Shown here: in pieces, positions 1 to 12,794 of the stretch | Position numbering within the stretch: position 1 is the first letter of the stretch | How the letters are laid out: each line of letters opens with the position of its first letter | From: Mycteria americana | Lineage: Eukaryota > Chordata > Aves > Ciconiiformes > Ciconiidae | Reading direction: 5' to 3' | DNA length: 64,000 nt | Assembly: GCF_035582795.1 (NCBI RefSeq) | Contig: NC_134371.1 | Location: 50,137,001-50,201,000, forward strand | Notes under the pieces: generated by a model | Databases searched by the model: none | Told to the model about the DNA's origin: nothing | Seen by the model: only the letters and a program-made list of their open reading frames with translations | Translations under genes and position numbers: made by a program

Positions 1-3000
1 TTCCCCTTTCAACTCTCAGCTACTCCTCTCCATGAGAGCAGAGGCTGGAAAGACGATAAGGAGAGTATTCTAGCAGATCTATCCCTCTCTCTTCCTCTAT
101 TATTAAGAAAGCAAAAAAATAAAAAACCCATTACCTCCAAAATGGAGGCAGGCTTTTTGTGAGATAAGCCACTCCTCCACATCATGTATTCCACCGAAGG
201 GATTCATATGGGGCTCGGTATCTTCTAATGGTTTCATCAGTTAATATTAAATTGGTTTCAGATAGGAAAAAAAGACTTTTCCTTGCACTGCACTAAATAA
301 TTTGCCTTTATATAGACTGCATAAACTACATTTCTGAAGAGGAACAAACAATTATTGTTCCATTTATATAAGTGACAGTGGATGGATCCTTACAGATTGA
401 CAGTCTGCATCCCATACTGTAGGTATTTTGCTGTGTAGTTGACTTTCACTATTTGGTCATTTTCTCACACTTTACAAATGGAAAGACATTTCATGGTAAA
501 AACACAAAAGGATGGTGTTCTGTAGCACAGAGCCCTGGAATTAAGGTCTTCCCATCCTCACAACAGCAAGATGGCCCCTAGCGTCAGGCTAGAATCGCCC
601 ATATAAAAACAAACCGTGTAACAACTTGGACAGTTAATGGGATAATGTGCCATACAATATATGTGGGGTGACAGTCAGGTGTCCCTGAGGCGCTGTCAGA
701 ATCAGTTCTCGTGCAGCCTAAAACCAGCTCTGATGCCCACCTAACCCCTTGTGCCTGTCACAAGGTTGGCCAGGGACAGCCGCTGCCGGGGACAGCCTCT
801 TGCCCCCTTTGCCTGGACAGCAAGCACATCACTTTCCCATTTCTTCCAGCCCCAGCTGCCAGAGCTGCTTTCTCAGTTCTGGGGCCAGCCAGACGGAAAC
901 CATGCCCGTCTGGCTCTCCTTCCGACAGCGGCTGCTCTTACACAAACCATCAGAGAAAGCGAGGAAGACCACTGCTTTCAGCACAAACCCGTTCCTTGAA
1001 CAAGCAAACCTTTGCTCTCCTCTTCAGGTCAGTATTGGCAAGCGCAGCAACTGAAGCGACACCCAGTCTAGCTTGACCACAAGCATCCTCCACAGGAAGC
1101 AGAGGCTTTACCACTGCCAGCTATTGTTTTCCAGGGAAGTGACACTTCACCGCTGAAAACCTTAGGATGCTGCTGTCATAAGCCAATCACTGCACAAGCC
1201 CTTTTAATTGCTCTCCTGTCTAGGTTCAGTACAAAAGGGTTGTGAATCAAAATGGGCCAAACGAAGAGCAGTCTGCTAACCACCGTACATTTCTGATTTT
1301 TACCACACTGTGCAATAATTTTCCAGAACTGCCAAAGCTTCCTATTTCTGCAGACCCTCAGTTTTCTGCTTGTCACTGGAAAGTCCACCCTTTTTAACTT
1401 TCCACCCAAAGGGAAATCACCAACTTTTGGAACAACTCACACCATATTTGACCTTGAGTGACGACCTGAGGTTTACTGCAGGTTAGTTGTCCACATACTA
1501 CTTCTTCTTCAAAGCTTTTAGCATGTTCCAGCATCCCCTCTGGCTTTAACAGGAAAAAAGCCAAAACAAAACAAAACAAAACAAAACCAAAAACCACCCC
1601 TTACCTGTGCAGACAGTCGTCTCTCAAAGATGTCCGTGCATCACCTAAGAGCTGTCACTTCAGATTGCCACAAGCTATGTTTTGCCATGAAAGTAATCTT
1701 TTCCCAGGCCTCTGCTTCCTCTCCTGCTTGTTACTGGCCACTACAAAAATAAGTCTGTTACACAAGAAAAAAAATCTTCTGCTCAGGATAAAGAACCAGA
1801 ATCCTTCAGAAAGACTTTGATATTTTCATGTGTGTGTGTGTTTTGGGTTTTGTTTGTGGGGTTTTTTTGACTTATGAATGAGACCTACAGATTTGTTAAA
1901 AGTTCTGTTACCCCTTCATGGTGTGCTTCCAGAAGTACATCCCTTTTCTTTCTGCTATTGGAAAAAGGCATAAATAGAATCTCTTTCTGCTGGCTCAAAA
2001 AAAAAAAAATCTTTATTTCTATCCAGAAAAATCTTAGACCCCCCTTGCTGCTACTCCTAAGAATCCCTGCAAAATACTGCGTAAGAGGAATTACATGCAC
2101 TCACATCTTTCTCTGTGGTAGTTTATTCCACAGCAGCTGAAACTTTGTAACATTTGTTGCTCCTCTTTTAATGATTTGCTGTTAATAAGAAATTTTCAGT
2201 GAGCTGTAACCCATTCCTACTTCAGATCCATAGGAAACCTAACAGCTAAAATTTCTCTTAGGACTTTCAATCTCACATTCTACCTAAAGGCAGGAAAACT
2301 TTTCATTTTGCTGCTAAACAATTATCCACAACTCATTTATTTCAACTTAGCAATGAATTTATAGAAAAAATCCATAAACTAAATGAGTGAGAATCAATTA
2401 TTTCCCTTTTTTACATAGCTATTACTAGTAACTATGCAAAAAATCCCAGTGATTAGCTTTTCATTGTCCCAGCCACTGAGAACATTCCAACTGTCCAGCT
2501 TTCAAAACCAGTGCTCCCCAGTACTGGACAGCTTCACCTTCTACAATGACCCTCTTCCTTTGGAACTGATTACATGGTTTCAATTTAATTACCTTTTCCA
2601 ATAGATTGGATTAGTTCAATAAATATTTCTGAGCCAGTACCAGTGCTCCTGTGGGTATTACACACACTCTTACACATCACGTAGCCCAGCTTCTATGGCT
2701 GTTTAAAAGCTGAGACCTTAAAAATCATCAGCGTGCTGCCTGTACTTCCACGCTTTGCCTGTGCCTTTAGCTGTCCCCAATTTCCCCCCACAAAGAGCTC
2801 TTCAGTGCCAGCAACAGGCATTACTGCACAGATACCTGTTCTCCTCTGCTGAGCACTAACATCAGTTTCTGCCAGGAGCTCGGAGAGATGGCAACTCTGG
2901 ACCGGTTTGGGGACATGTCTTTATTCCCGCTCTGCTTTATGATTGTCCTTCTTGTTATGATAATTTTTTTCACAGCACCAATATGTAAATGAACAGCTTC

Positions 3001-5703
3001 TCCTGAGGTTTTATCACTGTTCCTTTCGTTGCTTTAAAAAGCATCCCCCTGATCCTTCAAAATTAGTCTGAAGGAAACCTGTAGCATCTTTTAATAATTA
3101 GTATTGTAGGAAATAAATAACAGAATTCATAGCAAGCAGCTTCCAGCTCCCTTTCTGCAGCTGCCTTCAAATAAAAAAAAAAAAGGAAAGAAAGAAATCT
3201 GGTGCACGGCTGGCAGGAAAGACACATGCTGTGTGCCAAGCTCCAGGCACTCTCCAGGTACCGTACAGCCCAGAAACTCTGAGTGACACCCTCGCACCCA
3301 GCTGGGTCTCTAGCATTTGGCTCCTTGTCAATGCAAAGGTAACCCTGAAGTCCTCCTTTGCCATACCAGTACCTCAGAAACACAATTTTCTGGAACCCTT
3401 GTGGCCATTCCAGTGGAGTATTTTCTTTCCCTCCTGTTTTTGCTCTTATTAGATGTGCCTTGTCTAACCCATACTTAAAGGCTCTTAATGCCATAGCAAA
3501 TCCTTGACCCAGAATAGGTTTGCAACACTTAAATCCTGTAATGCCACTGACCACCGTTACCATCCAAAACCATCTTTGTAACTGACGTGGAACTGAGATA
3601 CATAAGCCTCCCAAGACATTACACACTATTTGAGCAAGGACCATCGAACATCTCCACGCCAGGTCTCTATAATATCAATGCAGAAAAAGTCTCATAAAAA
3701 TTAAACACTTACCTGTGATTCCACACATAAGTGGACATTTTTTTTCCAAAAGTGATTTGTCAACCCTCTTAATCCTTGCTTTCCAGAATGCCCATATTTT
3801 GCAAATAATCTGCTCCTGAAAGCTGCTGGTCACCTCTTCCATCAATCTTCCCAACCACCCGGAGGTACAACAACCTGGTTCCCCGGTCTTATGAGACTTT
3901 TGGAGGTTGTTGCCTCAACAAAGCCTCTGTCATCCCTGGGTCATTTGAGGAAAATTTCTAAGAGTTGCTCTAATTCCTTTGCAGACAGCCTACGGCTCTT
4001 GAGTGAGGTTAGTCATCTCTATGCTCATGAAAACTTCCATTACTTGTTCTCAGTTCTACACGCTGTTTCTGCTAAAAAGAGAAAATGACAATGAAGCTGC
4101 ATATTTATTTCAGGCATTTCTACTTGAAACTTGGATACAGTAGCAATTTCTTTGCTCATATTCCCAAACCTCTTTCCAAAGAGTAATCAATCCAAAAAAT
4201 CTTTCTTTTGGCTTCTCTGAGAGCCACATCACCAGTGTTTTTATTGCCGTCTGTTCCTTTCTAACACCTCCACTTCTACCAAATAAAAATCAGCCTCTGG
4301 CATAGCTCAGCTTCTGTTCAGCATCTCACGTGGACAGTGTTCTCACAAGTAACTCAGTTATTTTACTTTTTAAAAGAACTGCTTTTTATATTATCTTGAC
4401 TGAAAAGTACTCATAGCATCAACTCCCATAAAAATGTACCCTGCCTCTGTATACTACTATAGTTTAGTGATCGATCAGAGACCGACAAAACCATTTTGCG
4501 TTGATTTTTTTCTTAAGTGCATCCCAAGAACGGTAAAGGTACATTGATTTTAGCACCTTCAGTCTTAAAATCATGGCACTGATTTTGCTCTGCACCATTC
4601 TCTGTGACTAGCACAAGTGTAAACTTCAGGTTATTAGCCCCTGTGGCACCAACATAAAAGGAGCACCAGGCTGCTCTCCTGATGTAAAGCTCAGATCACG
4701 CAGCAGTCAACCATTCGTTTTCTGCATAGGTGAAATTAGCTCCCTCAGTTCTCTACAGAAAGTTCAAGAAATATCCAGCTAATTGCTTCAGTGGAGCAGT
4801 TAGATGTTGCCGAAAGTGGTCCCATAAAGGCCTAGAGAGTACCCCGCCTCCAACCAGCAGTTACCAAGATCTACTATAACACAGTTAAGTTCAGCTCAAG
4901 AAAACTGTGATCATTTGACTACTTCCCATATAAATCAGTCTTCACGTCTTATTCACAGGAATGTAAAAGGTGACAACAGGAAAAGAAGCACAAAGTAGAG
5001 TTACTGTTCTCATGCAGAGATCTTCTGTATCAAGTTTCATCCAAAAAGGACTCTTTGTGTTCAAGTTATAATAGAGAACAATGCATACATATAATGAATC
5101 ATAGATATTTATAATGGGAAATACTAATAAAATATTGACCCCAGTTCCATGATCTGCTATGTTCTAATGCAGGATACAAACGGATTACTCTTATTACATT
5201 AAGAAACACAAAGAAAATCAAAAGTGTAATAGTTGTTACCTTATTAGCATAAAATTAAAGCACCTGACTGCATAATTAACTGAAAATATTAAGGGATCAT
5301 TTTTAGAGTCCAAAGAATTCCTTAAATTAATGTGTCTTTTAGGCAAATTTTTCCGTCACTCTGAAGAGTTGTCTTCACTGCCGGTTAATACTTCGAGGTT
5401 AGAAAACACAAACTAATATTGATACAAAAGCCAATATATGAAAATAGCACAGAACAATAACTGCAAAATGCTATTAGCATATTTACATTTCAAGTTCCAT
5501 TTATGTCTATAATTAAGCATATAAACAATCATAACTCTTGCATAGGACAACATAAAATTAAGTATACATGTAAAATATAAAACCAGAGCAGAGTGCTGCC
5601 AGTGTTGCACGTGCTATGCACAAAGAGACAGGATGATAATGATAATGCTACTATAAGATATAAGAAAGCTGATCCCAGCAATTGCACTATTTTGTAATGT
5701 AAG
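1..5703. other. Intergenic DNA, no gene recognised
   Basis: AT-rich sequence downstream of the RWDD3 3' end. I see no exon that I can match to a known protein. The only long frame is a 193-codon minus-strand frame at 3063-3644 with no recognisable domain. Short A- and T-runs occur, for example an AAAAC-type run near 1565-1590. In human this side of RWDD3 is a gene-poor interval towards PTBP2, which fits (established synteny). Confidence 0.6.
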
Positions 5704-6843
5704 TGTGATGGGTTGACCCTGGCTGGACACCAGGTGCCCACCAAGCCGCTCTATCACTGCCCTCCTCAGCTGGACAGGGGAGAGAAAATATAACGAAAGG
5801 CTCGTGGGTCGAGATAAGGACAGGGAGAGATCACTCGCCAATTACTGTCACGGGCAAAACAGACTCGACTTGGGGAAATTAGTTTAATTTATTACCAGTC
5901 AAATCAGAGTAGGATAATGAGAAAAATAAAAACTAAATCTTAAAACACCGTCCCCTCACCCCTCCCTTCTTCCAGGGCTTAACTTCACTCCCGAGTTCTC
6001 TACCTCCTCCCTGCCAGTGGCACAGGGGACGGGGAATGGGGGTTGCGGTCAGTTCATCACACGTTGTCTCTGCCGCTCCTTCCTCCTCGGGGAGAGGACT
6101 CCTCACACTCTTCCCCTGCTCCAGCGTGGGGTCCCTCCCACGGGAGACAGTCCTCCACGAACTTCTCCAACATGAATCCTCCCCACAGGCTACAGTTCTT
6201 CATGAACTGCTCCAGTGTGGGTCCCTTCCATGGGGTGCAGTCCTTCAGGAACAGACTGCTCCAGCGTGGGTCCCCACGGGGTCACAAGTCCTGGCAGCAA
6301 ACCTGCTCCAGCGTGGGCTCCTCTCTCCACGGGTGCACAGCTCCTGCCAGGAGCCTGCTCCAGCACGGGCTTCCCACAGGGTCACAGCCTCCTTCGGGCA
6401 TCCACCTGCTCTGGCGTGGGGTCCTCCACGGGCTGCAGGGGGATACCTGCTCCACCATTAACCTCCGTGGGCTGCAGGGGACAGCCTGCCTCACCATGGT
6501 CTTCACCACGGGCTGCAGGGGAATCTCTGCTCCGGTGCCTGGAGCACCTCCTCCCCCTCCTTCTTCACTGACCTTGGTGTCTGCAGGGTTGTTTCTCTCA
6601 CATATTCTCACTCCCCTCTCTGGCTGCAGTTGCGCAGGTTTTTTTTTTCCCCCTTCTTAAATATGTTATCACAGAGGCACTACCAGCATTGCTGATGGGC
6701 TCGGCCTTGGCCAGCGGCAGGTCCGTCTTGGAGCCGGCTGGCATTGGCTCTATTGGACATAGGGGAAGCTTCTAGCAGCTTCTCACAGAAGCCACTCCTG
6801 TAGCCCCTCCGCTACCAAAACCTTGCCATGCAAACCCAATACA
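5704..6843 (-). mobile_element. Solo LTR of an avian endogenous retrovirus (fossil)
   Basis: About 1.14 kb bounded by TGT...ACA ends and flanked by near-matching 5-bp repeats (GTAAG at 5699-5703, ATAAG at 6844-6848). Read on the minus strand it has an LTR layout: a TATA-like ATATTTAA at 6658-6664 and an AATAAA at 5888-5893. The middle (about 6115-6540) is GC-rich and made of degenerate tandem units of roughly 40-50 bp, each starting near CTGCTCCAGCGTGGG. No gag, pol or env sequence accompanies it, so it is a solo LTR left by recombination. The 5-bp flanks suggest an ERVL-like class, but I cannot name the subfamily. I recognise the sequence type from bird genomes. The mismatch in the flanks suggests it is not very recent. 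Confidence 0.75.
6115..6540 (-). repeat. Degenerate tandem repeat inside the solo LTR
   Basis: The core CTGCTCCAGCGTGGG recurs at about 6117, 6206, 6257, 6303, 6354, 6407 and 6449 with decreasing fidelity. Each unit is followed by a CCCACGGG-type box, giving small GTGGG/CCCAC inverted pairs. The low stop-codon content of this GC-rich array creates several overlapping open frames in this interval that are not genes. Confidence 0.7.
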
Positions 6844-7062
6844 ATAAGCAATTTCAGTTTCAAACTCTGGCAGAAATACGGCGCGTGCAACACTTCATCA
6901 TCTTATTTCAAATGAACTATAATATGATGTGGGGACAGAGAAGCAGGTCCCAGCAGGGATGGCTCCAGGCAGCAGAGACACGGACAGGGAATGAGGGAAC
7001 TACAAACAAGCGCTGAGGGAGTCTGCGTTCAGACAGCTCTCTTTTGGCCATTCACTGTAGAT

Positions 7063-7519
7063 GTCCAAAGAAGGGCAACGAAGCTGGTGAAGGGTCTGGA
7101 GCACAAGTCCTATGAGGAGCAGCCAAGGGAACTGGGGCTGTTTAGTCTGGAGAAAAGGAGGCCCAGAAGAGACCTTATCGCTCTCTACGACCACCTGAAA
7201 GGAGGCTGTAGCGAGGTGGGTGTCAGTGCCTTCTCCCAAGTAACTAGCGATAGGACAAGAGGAAATGGCCTCAAATTGCTCCAGGGGAGGTTTAGACTGG
7301 ATATTAGGAAAAATTTCTTCACCAAAAGGTTTGTCAAGCATTGGAACAGGCTGGCCAGGGAAGTGGTGGAGTCACCATCCCTGGAGGTATTTAAAAGACG
7401 TGCAGATGTGGTGCTGAGGGAGGGGGTTTAGTGGTGGACTTGGCAGTGCTAGGTTCACGGTCAGACTCGATGACCTTAAAGGTCTTTTCCAACCTAAACG
7501 ATTCTATGATTCTATGATT
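7063..7519 (+). mobile_element. CR1 LINE 3' fragment
   Basis: A 5'-truncated CR1 non-LTR retrotransposon, the dominant avian LINE. The sequence carries the usual CR1 terminal region, whose open frame reads [19 protein letters not shown] and continues to a 3' untranslated part. It ends with the diagnostic tail GATTCTATGATTCTATGATT at 7500-7519. The frame at 6991-7431 is this element plus flank, not a host gene. The element lacks the endonuclease and most of the reverse transcriptase and cannot move on its own. Confidence 0.9.
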
Positions 7520-10500
7520 ATGTTTGTATTTTCACAGATAAAGCTGAACAAATCAAGGGATGCTAGGTTTTAAATCATCCGTATGTGGGGTTTATTAAAC
7601 TTTTTAAAAGAAACAATGTAAATAAAATATTTTTCCACTATGAAGTTTCTTTGGGCTCATTACAGCACTTCTGCATATAATTTACACTAATCTCGGTGCT
7701 TTTTGTGGGTCATTCACACAGAAATAAGAGACAAAAAGTCTTATTATAGGAAAATGGGATAGAACTACAAACCCACAAAAATTAGGCTTATTCACAAAAC
7801 AATCAAAACTACTTTCAGGTTTTTTTAATTGATTATGTCAAGGATTTTCATTTATAAGTTCTCACAGTATCTCATCCTCCCTGTAACAGCAAATAACAAA
7901 GGGGGGGGGTGTGCAAGAACTGTAATCTTAATGAGACTGAGTAAGTAAAAAAAGTTGATGAATTCCCAATACTGACGATGTCCCCCATTAAAAGTATTTC
8001 CCTCCTCTGGAACTTCACATTACTTCCACTGAAGTCATGCTATTCTCCTGAATGGTAGGCTACTTCACAGTATGTGCTGCTCATAAAGGTGTCTTTCCAA
8101 GAGATGATCATAAAAACTTTTAAATATAAATAGTACATATTAATGCTATAAATAATGCCTTGAAAGATGAATACAGAAAAGAAGGGAGTTTTATTCCTGC
8201 TCTTCCCTCTACCAAGACAGAGATGGTTTTATCTACAGACCTTGGTCACAATGGCGGTCAGTAACGATTCTAAAAAACGAAACTGTAGAAAGATTGATTT
8301 CTTGCAGAATTGAGTCATTTAATCTGTTAGCACTCTAATGTCCTCGTTTCCACAGACATCACTGCTCTGCCATAGTAGTAGCATAATTATGTAGCAAGAC
8401 CTGATGTTACATGTAATAGTAAAAATTATCTGGATCTCACGCTGCCCTTTTGGTTACTTCAATTTACACTTGCTGCACAAAGGGTAATGAGAGAGAAGTG
8501 CTCCTCGGATGCCCAGGCCATCCTTCTTCTTGTGCCATAGAGAATGCAGACATACGACACTCATGAATCATATGAAAGGAGCAGAAAAAGTGAACGCATG
8601 CCATTTGCCAACAAACCTGCCTGACAGCCAGTGCCATCTCTTCTAGAGACTGGCAGATGCCTGCCCAAGGCATTCATTCAACTGCAGTTTCGCACACCCT
8701 TCTGCAGATCGAACGTGTCTCTTCAGGATGAGAATGGATGCTTTGGATGCGATGTATTCATGCAAAAACAACGGTGCAAGTAGGGCTGATGTTGGCTTTG
8801 GGGTTTTGCTCCTATTTCTATGTATCTTTCTTTCTTTCTTAATCCATTTTTTGTTTTCTTCACACTTAATAAGCCAAGGGATTCAAAAAGACCAATCAAA
8901 CCTCAGTTTTGTCATAAAAACTCAATTCTTCAAGTAGTCAGTCCTACTGCAACAGCTTTCATTTTAGCCTGATTTTCAAAGGAAACTACGGTTATGCAGC
9001 TGTGCTGTCCATACGGAAGCACGCATATTTATACTACAAAATTCTTCTAGAACTTTTGAATTCAACTCATTTCAATTAAAATGAGAGGTTAACAGCCTGA
9101 AAGAAATCAAGTTCCTACAACTTTGATGAAAACAGGTAGCAGAGAAAAATGCTATTGATACTTCAGTGATTTATGCAGAGAGCACATTCAGTATCAGGCA
9201 TCGTGGAACCCACCTGGGAGAGCACCATCATGAATGTCTCTTCTGCAAGAAAGGCTTCATGTGTGCAATTGTTTAGACGCGAGAAAGTCCACACGAAATG
9301 AGGCTTTACTTACCATGCTGTTCAAAGAACTATTTATAATACAATATCCACAAGAAAGCTAGCTTCTTATTTGTTAAACCATTTTTTCTTTGTGGATTCC
9401 TTTTTCCTTGCAATTGAATTGTCTGATTCTGATAGCTACATACACTTCACTAACTTTTTAGACACTGATATGCATTCTCTAACAATTCTCAGGAGTTTTG
9501 ACTTCGTTTCCCTGCGTTTTGTTCTTCTGTGTCTGCTTCAGTTCCCTTGGAGGGCAGAACATGCACCACAGTATGCACTTCGATGACTTTTGTGCCCCAG
9601 GGGCTCACAGGCTTGCCCATCTCTTTTTACAATAAATGCAAACAAACCATCAGTTAACAGACAGCTGCAACATCCTTCCAAAAGAACAACCTTTAAAAAT
9701 ATTGTTTACTTGTCTGAACACAAGATATCCTCCTACCTTTCAAAATAAGTGACTGACTGATGGGTAGGCAAAAGCATTTGCTTTGACAGAATCAGACTGA
9801 CATCAGTTTTCATGTTCTCTGCTGTCTGAACAGTATCAAGCTGATCAGATTTGTAATCCTTCTGAAGCACATCAAACCAAGCAAAAAAACTGCAGTCCTT
9901 TCCTACACTGGACTTCTTGATTTGTGCAATGTAAGTTAGTGAGTAACAAATTCAACTATGATAAAAATCCATTGTATAAACTGTTTTTTACAACTCCTGA
10001 AATACAGAAATCATCTAGCTTCTTACAACAACTTAATTTGGCAAGATGAGCACAAATCACAAGAGAGCTCCAACTTCCCCAATTCTCATTTGTTCTTTGA
10101 CTTTTTTTACTTTTTTAAATTGGCTGTTGCAGAATGCTAGCTCTGACCAAATAGTTAACCAAGAAGGCATCAGGCAAGAATAGTCAAGAAAATACATGAG
10201 TTTATATCCAAGTGCAACTGGCAACCATTGACCCTACAAATTACTTTTCTTATGCAGCTAATTACAGTAGCTTTTATAGTAGGGAGGAAAAAATTGGAGA
10301 GCCTGCAAGATCTTGCAGGAAAGATGACCACAACAGCTGTATGCCTCAATTATTTTTGCAGTCACATGCATTTGAGATCACATGATTAGGTACACTACTC
10401 AGCCCAATTCCCAAACTCAACAGAAAGAATATACAACTGATTTATATGCATGTTGGATAAGGCCCCGGCTAGACTTTAATGGCCAAGGTTGTGATATAGG

Positions 10501-12679
10501 TTGTGCTGAGCTACCTTACTATTCTCTTTCCAGAAAAGTGAAGCATTTTAAAGTAAAGATCTGGCTGAGGACGTAAAATCCATCTGGCAAAACCTTACAA
10601 CACTGAGATTTGCAGAGAGATACTGATCACATTTTCTTACGCTGTACATGCATAAGCCTTTTCTTGGTTTTGATCCTTGTCAGATCTATCGCATAGTATA
10701 AGGAGAGAGCCCCTGCATCTTTTCAAGACTTTATACTCCCCTGACACACAATTTTTCAACATAGACATTTTAACTGGGAATAGCTCAATCTGAAAACTAT
10801 AATTTAAAACATGTTATTTTAATATTTTAAAGATACTTGTGTTTCATTCTTCTTTATAAAAGTAAAAATTCATCTCCGCATACACTTAAAATGGTAGAAA
10901 ATTAGATTGCCTTTCTCTCAGGAAGCCATTTCAAAATAATATAGAACAGATTTGTAAAACCTGTTTAACCCAGTCTGTTTTCTGCTGTGCCTGAAGTACT
11001 GTACTACTATATGTGCTACACATGAAAGACTCATTAAGAAGAGCTTTTGCTATTGTCTTATTAAATAAGCCTCGGTGCATAAAATAACATGCAACATATG
11101 TATTTGAGACACTCCATATTAGGAAAATTACCAAACTCCTTAAAAACTTAAGAAACTCTCAAATAGTCTACAATCCTTTATGCATTTGGTATCTCACATA
11201 GTAAAACTTAAAAATCTTAGTAGTTTGCTTTAGTCGCTTTTCTAGTATACATAAAGAAAGAGGTATGATCTCATGGTCTGAGTACAAAACTGGAAATCAA
11301 AATGTCTTACTAATGATTTGCCAAACCACACTACGGGAACTAACCAAATTGTACCAGTCTTTCCCCAGTACAATGGAGAAAATTTAATTTACACTGAATT
11401 GATCAAATCTATTCAGTTAACAAAGAATACATGAGACATTTGGCTGCTGGGAGTAAGTTTTAGAGAGCAGTAAAGCACATGTTTAGCTACATGCTAAAAT
11501 CAATTGAAATGGCACTGGTAGTTACTGAGAAACTCATGACTTCAAAATTTTTACTACTGGACAACTTATCTAGTCTTGCTAGAGAATGGTTATCACGTAA
11601 AATAGAAACCAAAGGTCATTAATAATTATAAGAAATAACTTTCCAATTCTCCCTAGGCAAACAGAACTTGCACAACTTAATTTGTAAAAATGATGTAAAT
11701 AATTTGTAACGTTATACTGAAGTAAAACACAGACCAGTGACAGAAAAGTCTTTAAGTTGGACAAGGCCACTGACCAATCAAAAAAAAAATGCTAAAGGTA
11801 GGGAAATTTTAATAGGGAGCTATAACTTACCAGCTTCTAAATGACAGAAGACTTGACAGAAGTCTTGAGAGACAGAAGACTGAAGTCTGTACATATACTG
11901 CTCTGACAGTTTAATTGAATCAAGATATCTAAAGATGCACAGACAGTAAAACCAGATAAAGTACAAAAAGGAATCCATAAACTATCAAAGAAAATATTAC
12001 AATTGGCTCTACCTTAGCTTTTTAATAAATTTAAATTCTCCACTTGGGTGTTTTTATACATTTTAGAGTAAAAACTAATATTCAAAAAGACACTTCAAAT
12101 TTTTTTCAGGATCCAAGGGACATGAACTTTTTCTTTAAATCAACAGTCTAGCGTTTATAGTGAAATAAACAGAGAAGGAAAAGTTAGCAGACAAACACCT
12201 AAGGGATATTAAATATATGCTGTCCTCACATATTCAAATCTGTGTTTGCTACGCTTTTTATAGAAGTATCTTCACATAAGCTTTCAAAGCAAAATTAATC
12301 ATGCTTTCTAGCAGGCCATTATGAAAAACCACTACCATGAGAGATAAAAACCAAAACATTGAAAAACAGGGACTGCAAAACAGAGTCTAACTAGAAGACT
12401 ATTATTTTTACATGATTTCTTCCCAATCTCTCATGCTTGCCATGCAATTATCACAATTAACTCCACATTCCTTAGAAACTGTTATCAATACCCAAATGTC
12501 AAAAAATTATCAATTCTTAATGTATGAATTGCCTTCTCCTTCTTGCAAAAGGATAGCTAGTTCTGGAATTTTTTGCAGAAAAGCTTTAACATTGTTTGCC
12601 AAATTAGTCCTTTTCTCTTCCATCAGCATCTGCACTCAACTACTGCTTTGGTCAAAGAGTCCAGTGTTTTCTTTTCATT
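7520..12679. other. RWDD3 3' UTR and downstream intergenic DNA
   Basis: The part next to 12680 must hold the RWDD3 3' UTR. A candidate minus-strand poly-A signal of the ATTAAA type is at 12021-12026, about 650 nt past the stop. A second AATAAA overlaps the stop codon itself and is too close to be used. The remainder is AT-rich with no frame that I can assign. Confidence 0.45.
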
Positions 12680-12794
12680 TTATTTTAAGAGAGGAGGCAC
12701 AAACTCCGAGAAAAGAGTTGTAAGTCCTGCAGTTTCAAATTCCTTTTGTAGCTCATCCAGCGTTGAATATTCTTTGACTTCAAACGTCTGAAAC
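12680..12794 (-). CDS. RWDD3: RWDD3 coding exon 4 with stop codon
   Basis: 115 nt from acceptor ATGTAG; begins [20 protein letters not shown] (first codon split) and ends FVPPLLK then TAA at 12680-12682. A second AG six bases further in (TTTCAG) would put the frame out and is rejected as the acceptor. Confidence 0.93.

Noticed and set aside
6036-6660. Frames of 100-205 codons on both strands
   Set aside because: They fall in the tandem array of the solo LTR and have no gene features.
6991-7431. 146-codon frame that resembles predicted bird proteins
   Set aside because: It is the CR1 3' terminal region, which is often mis-annotated as host protein.
12412-12791. Plus-strand frames of 103 and 72 codons
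   Set aside because: Antisense shadows of RWDD3 exon 4 and its 3' UTR.
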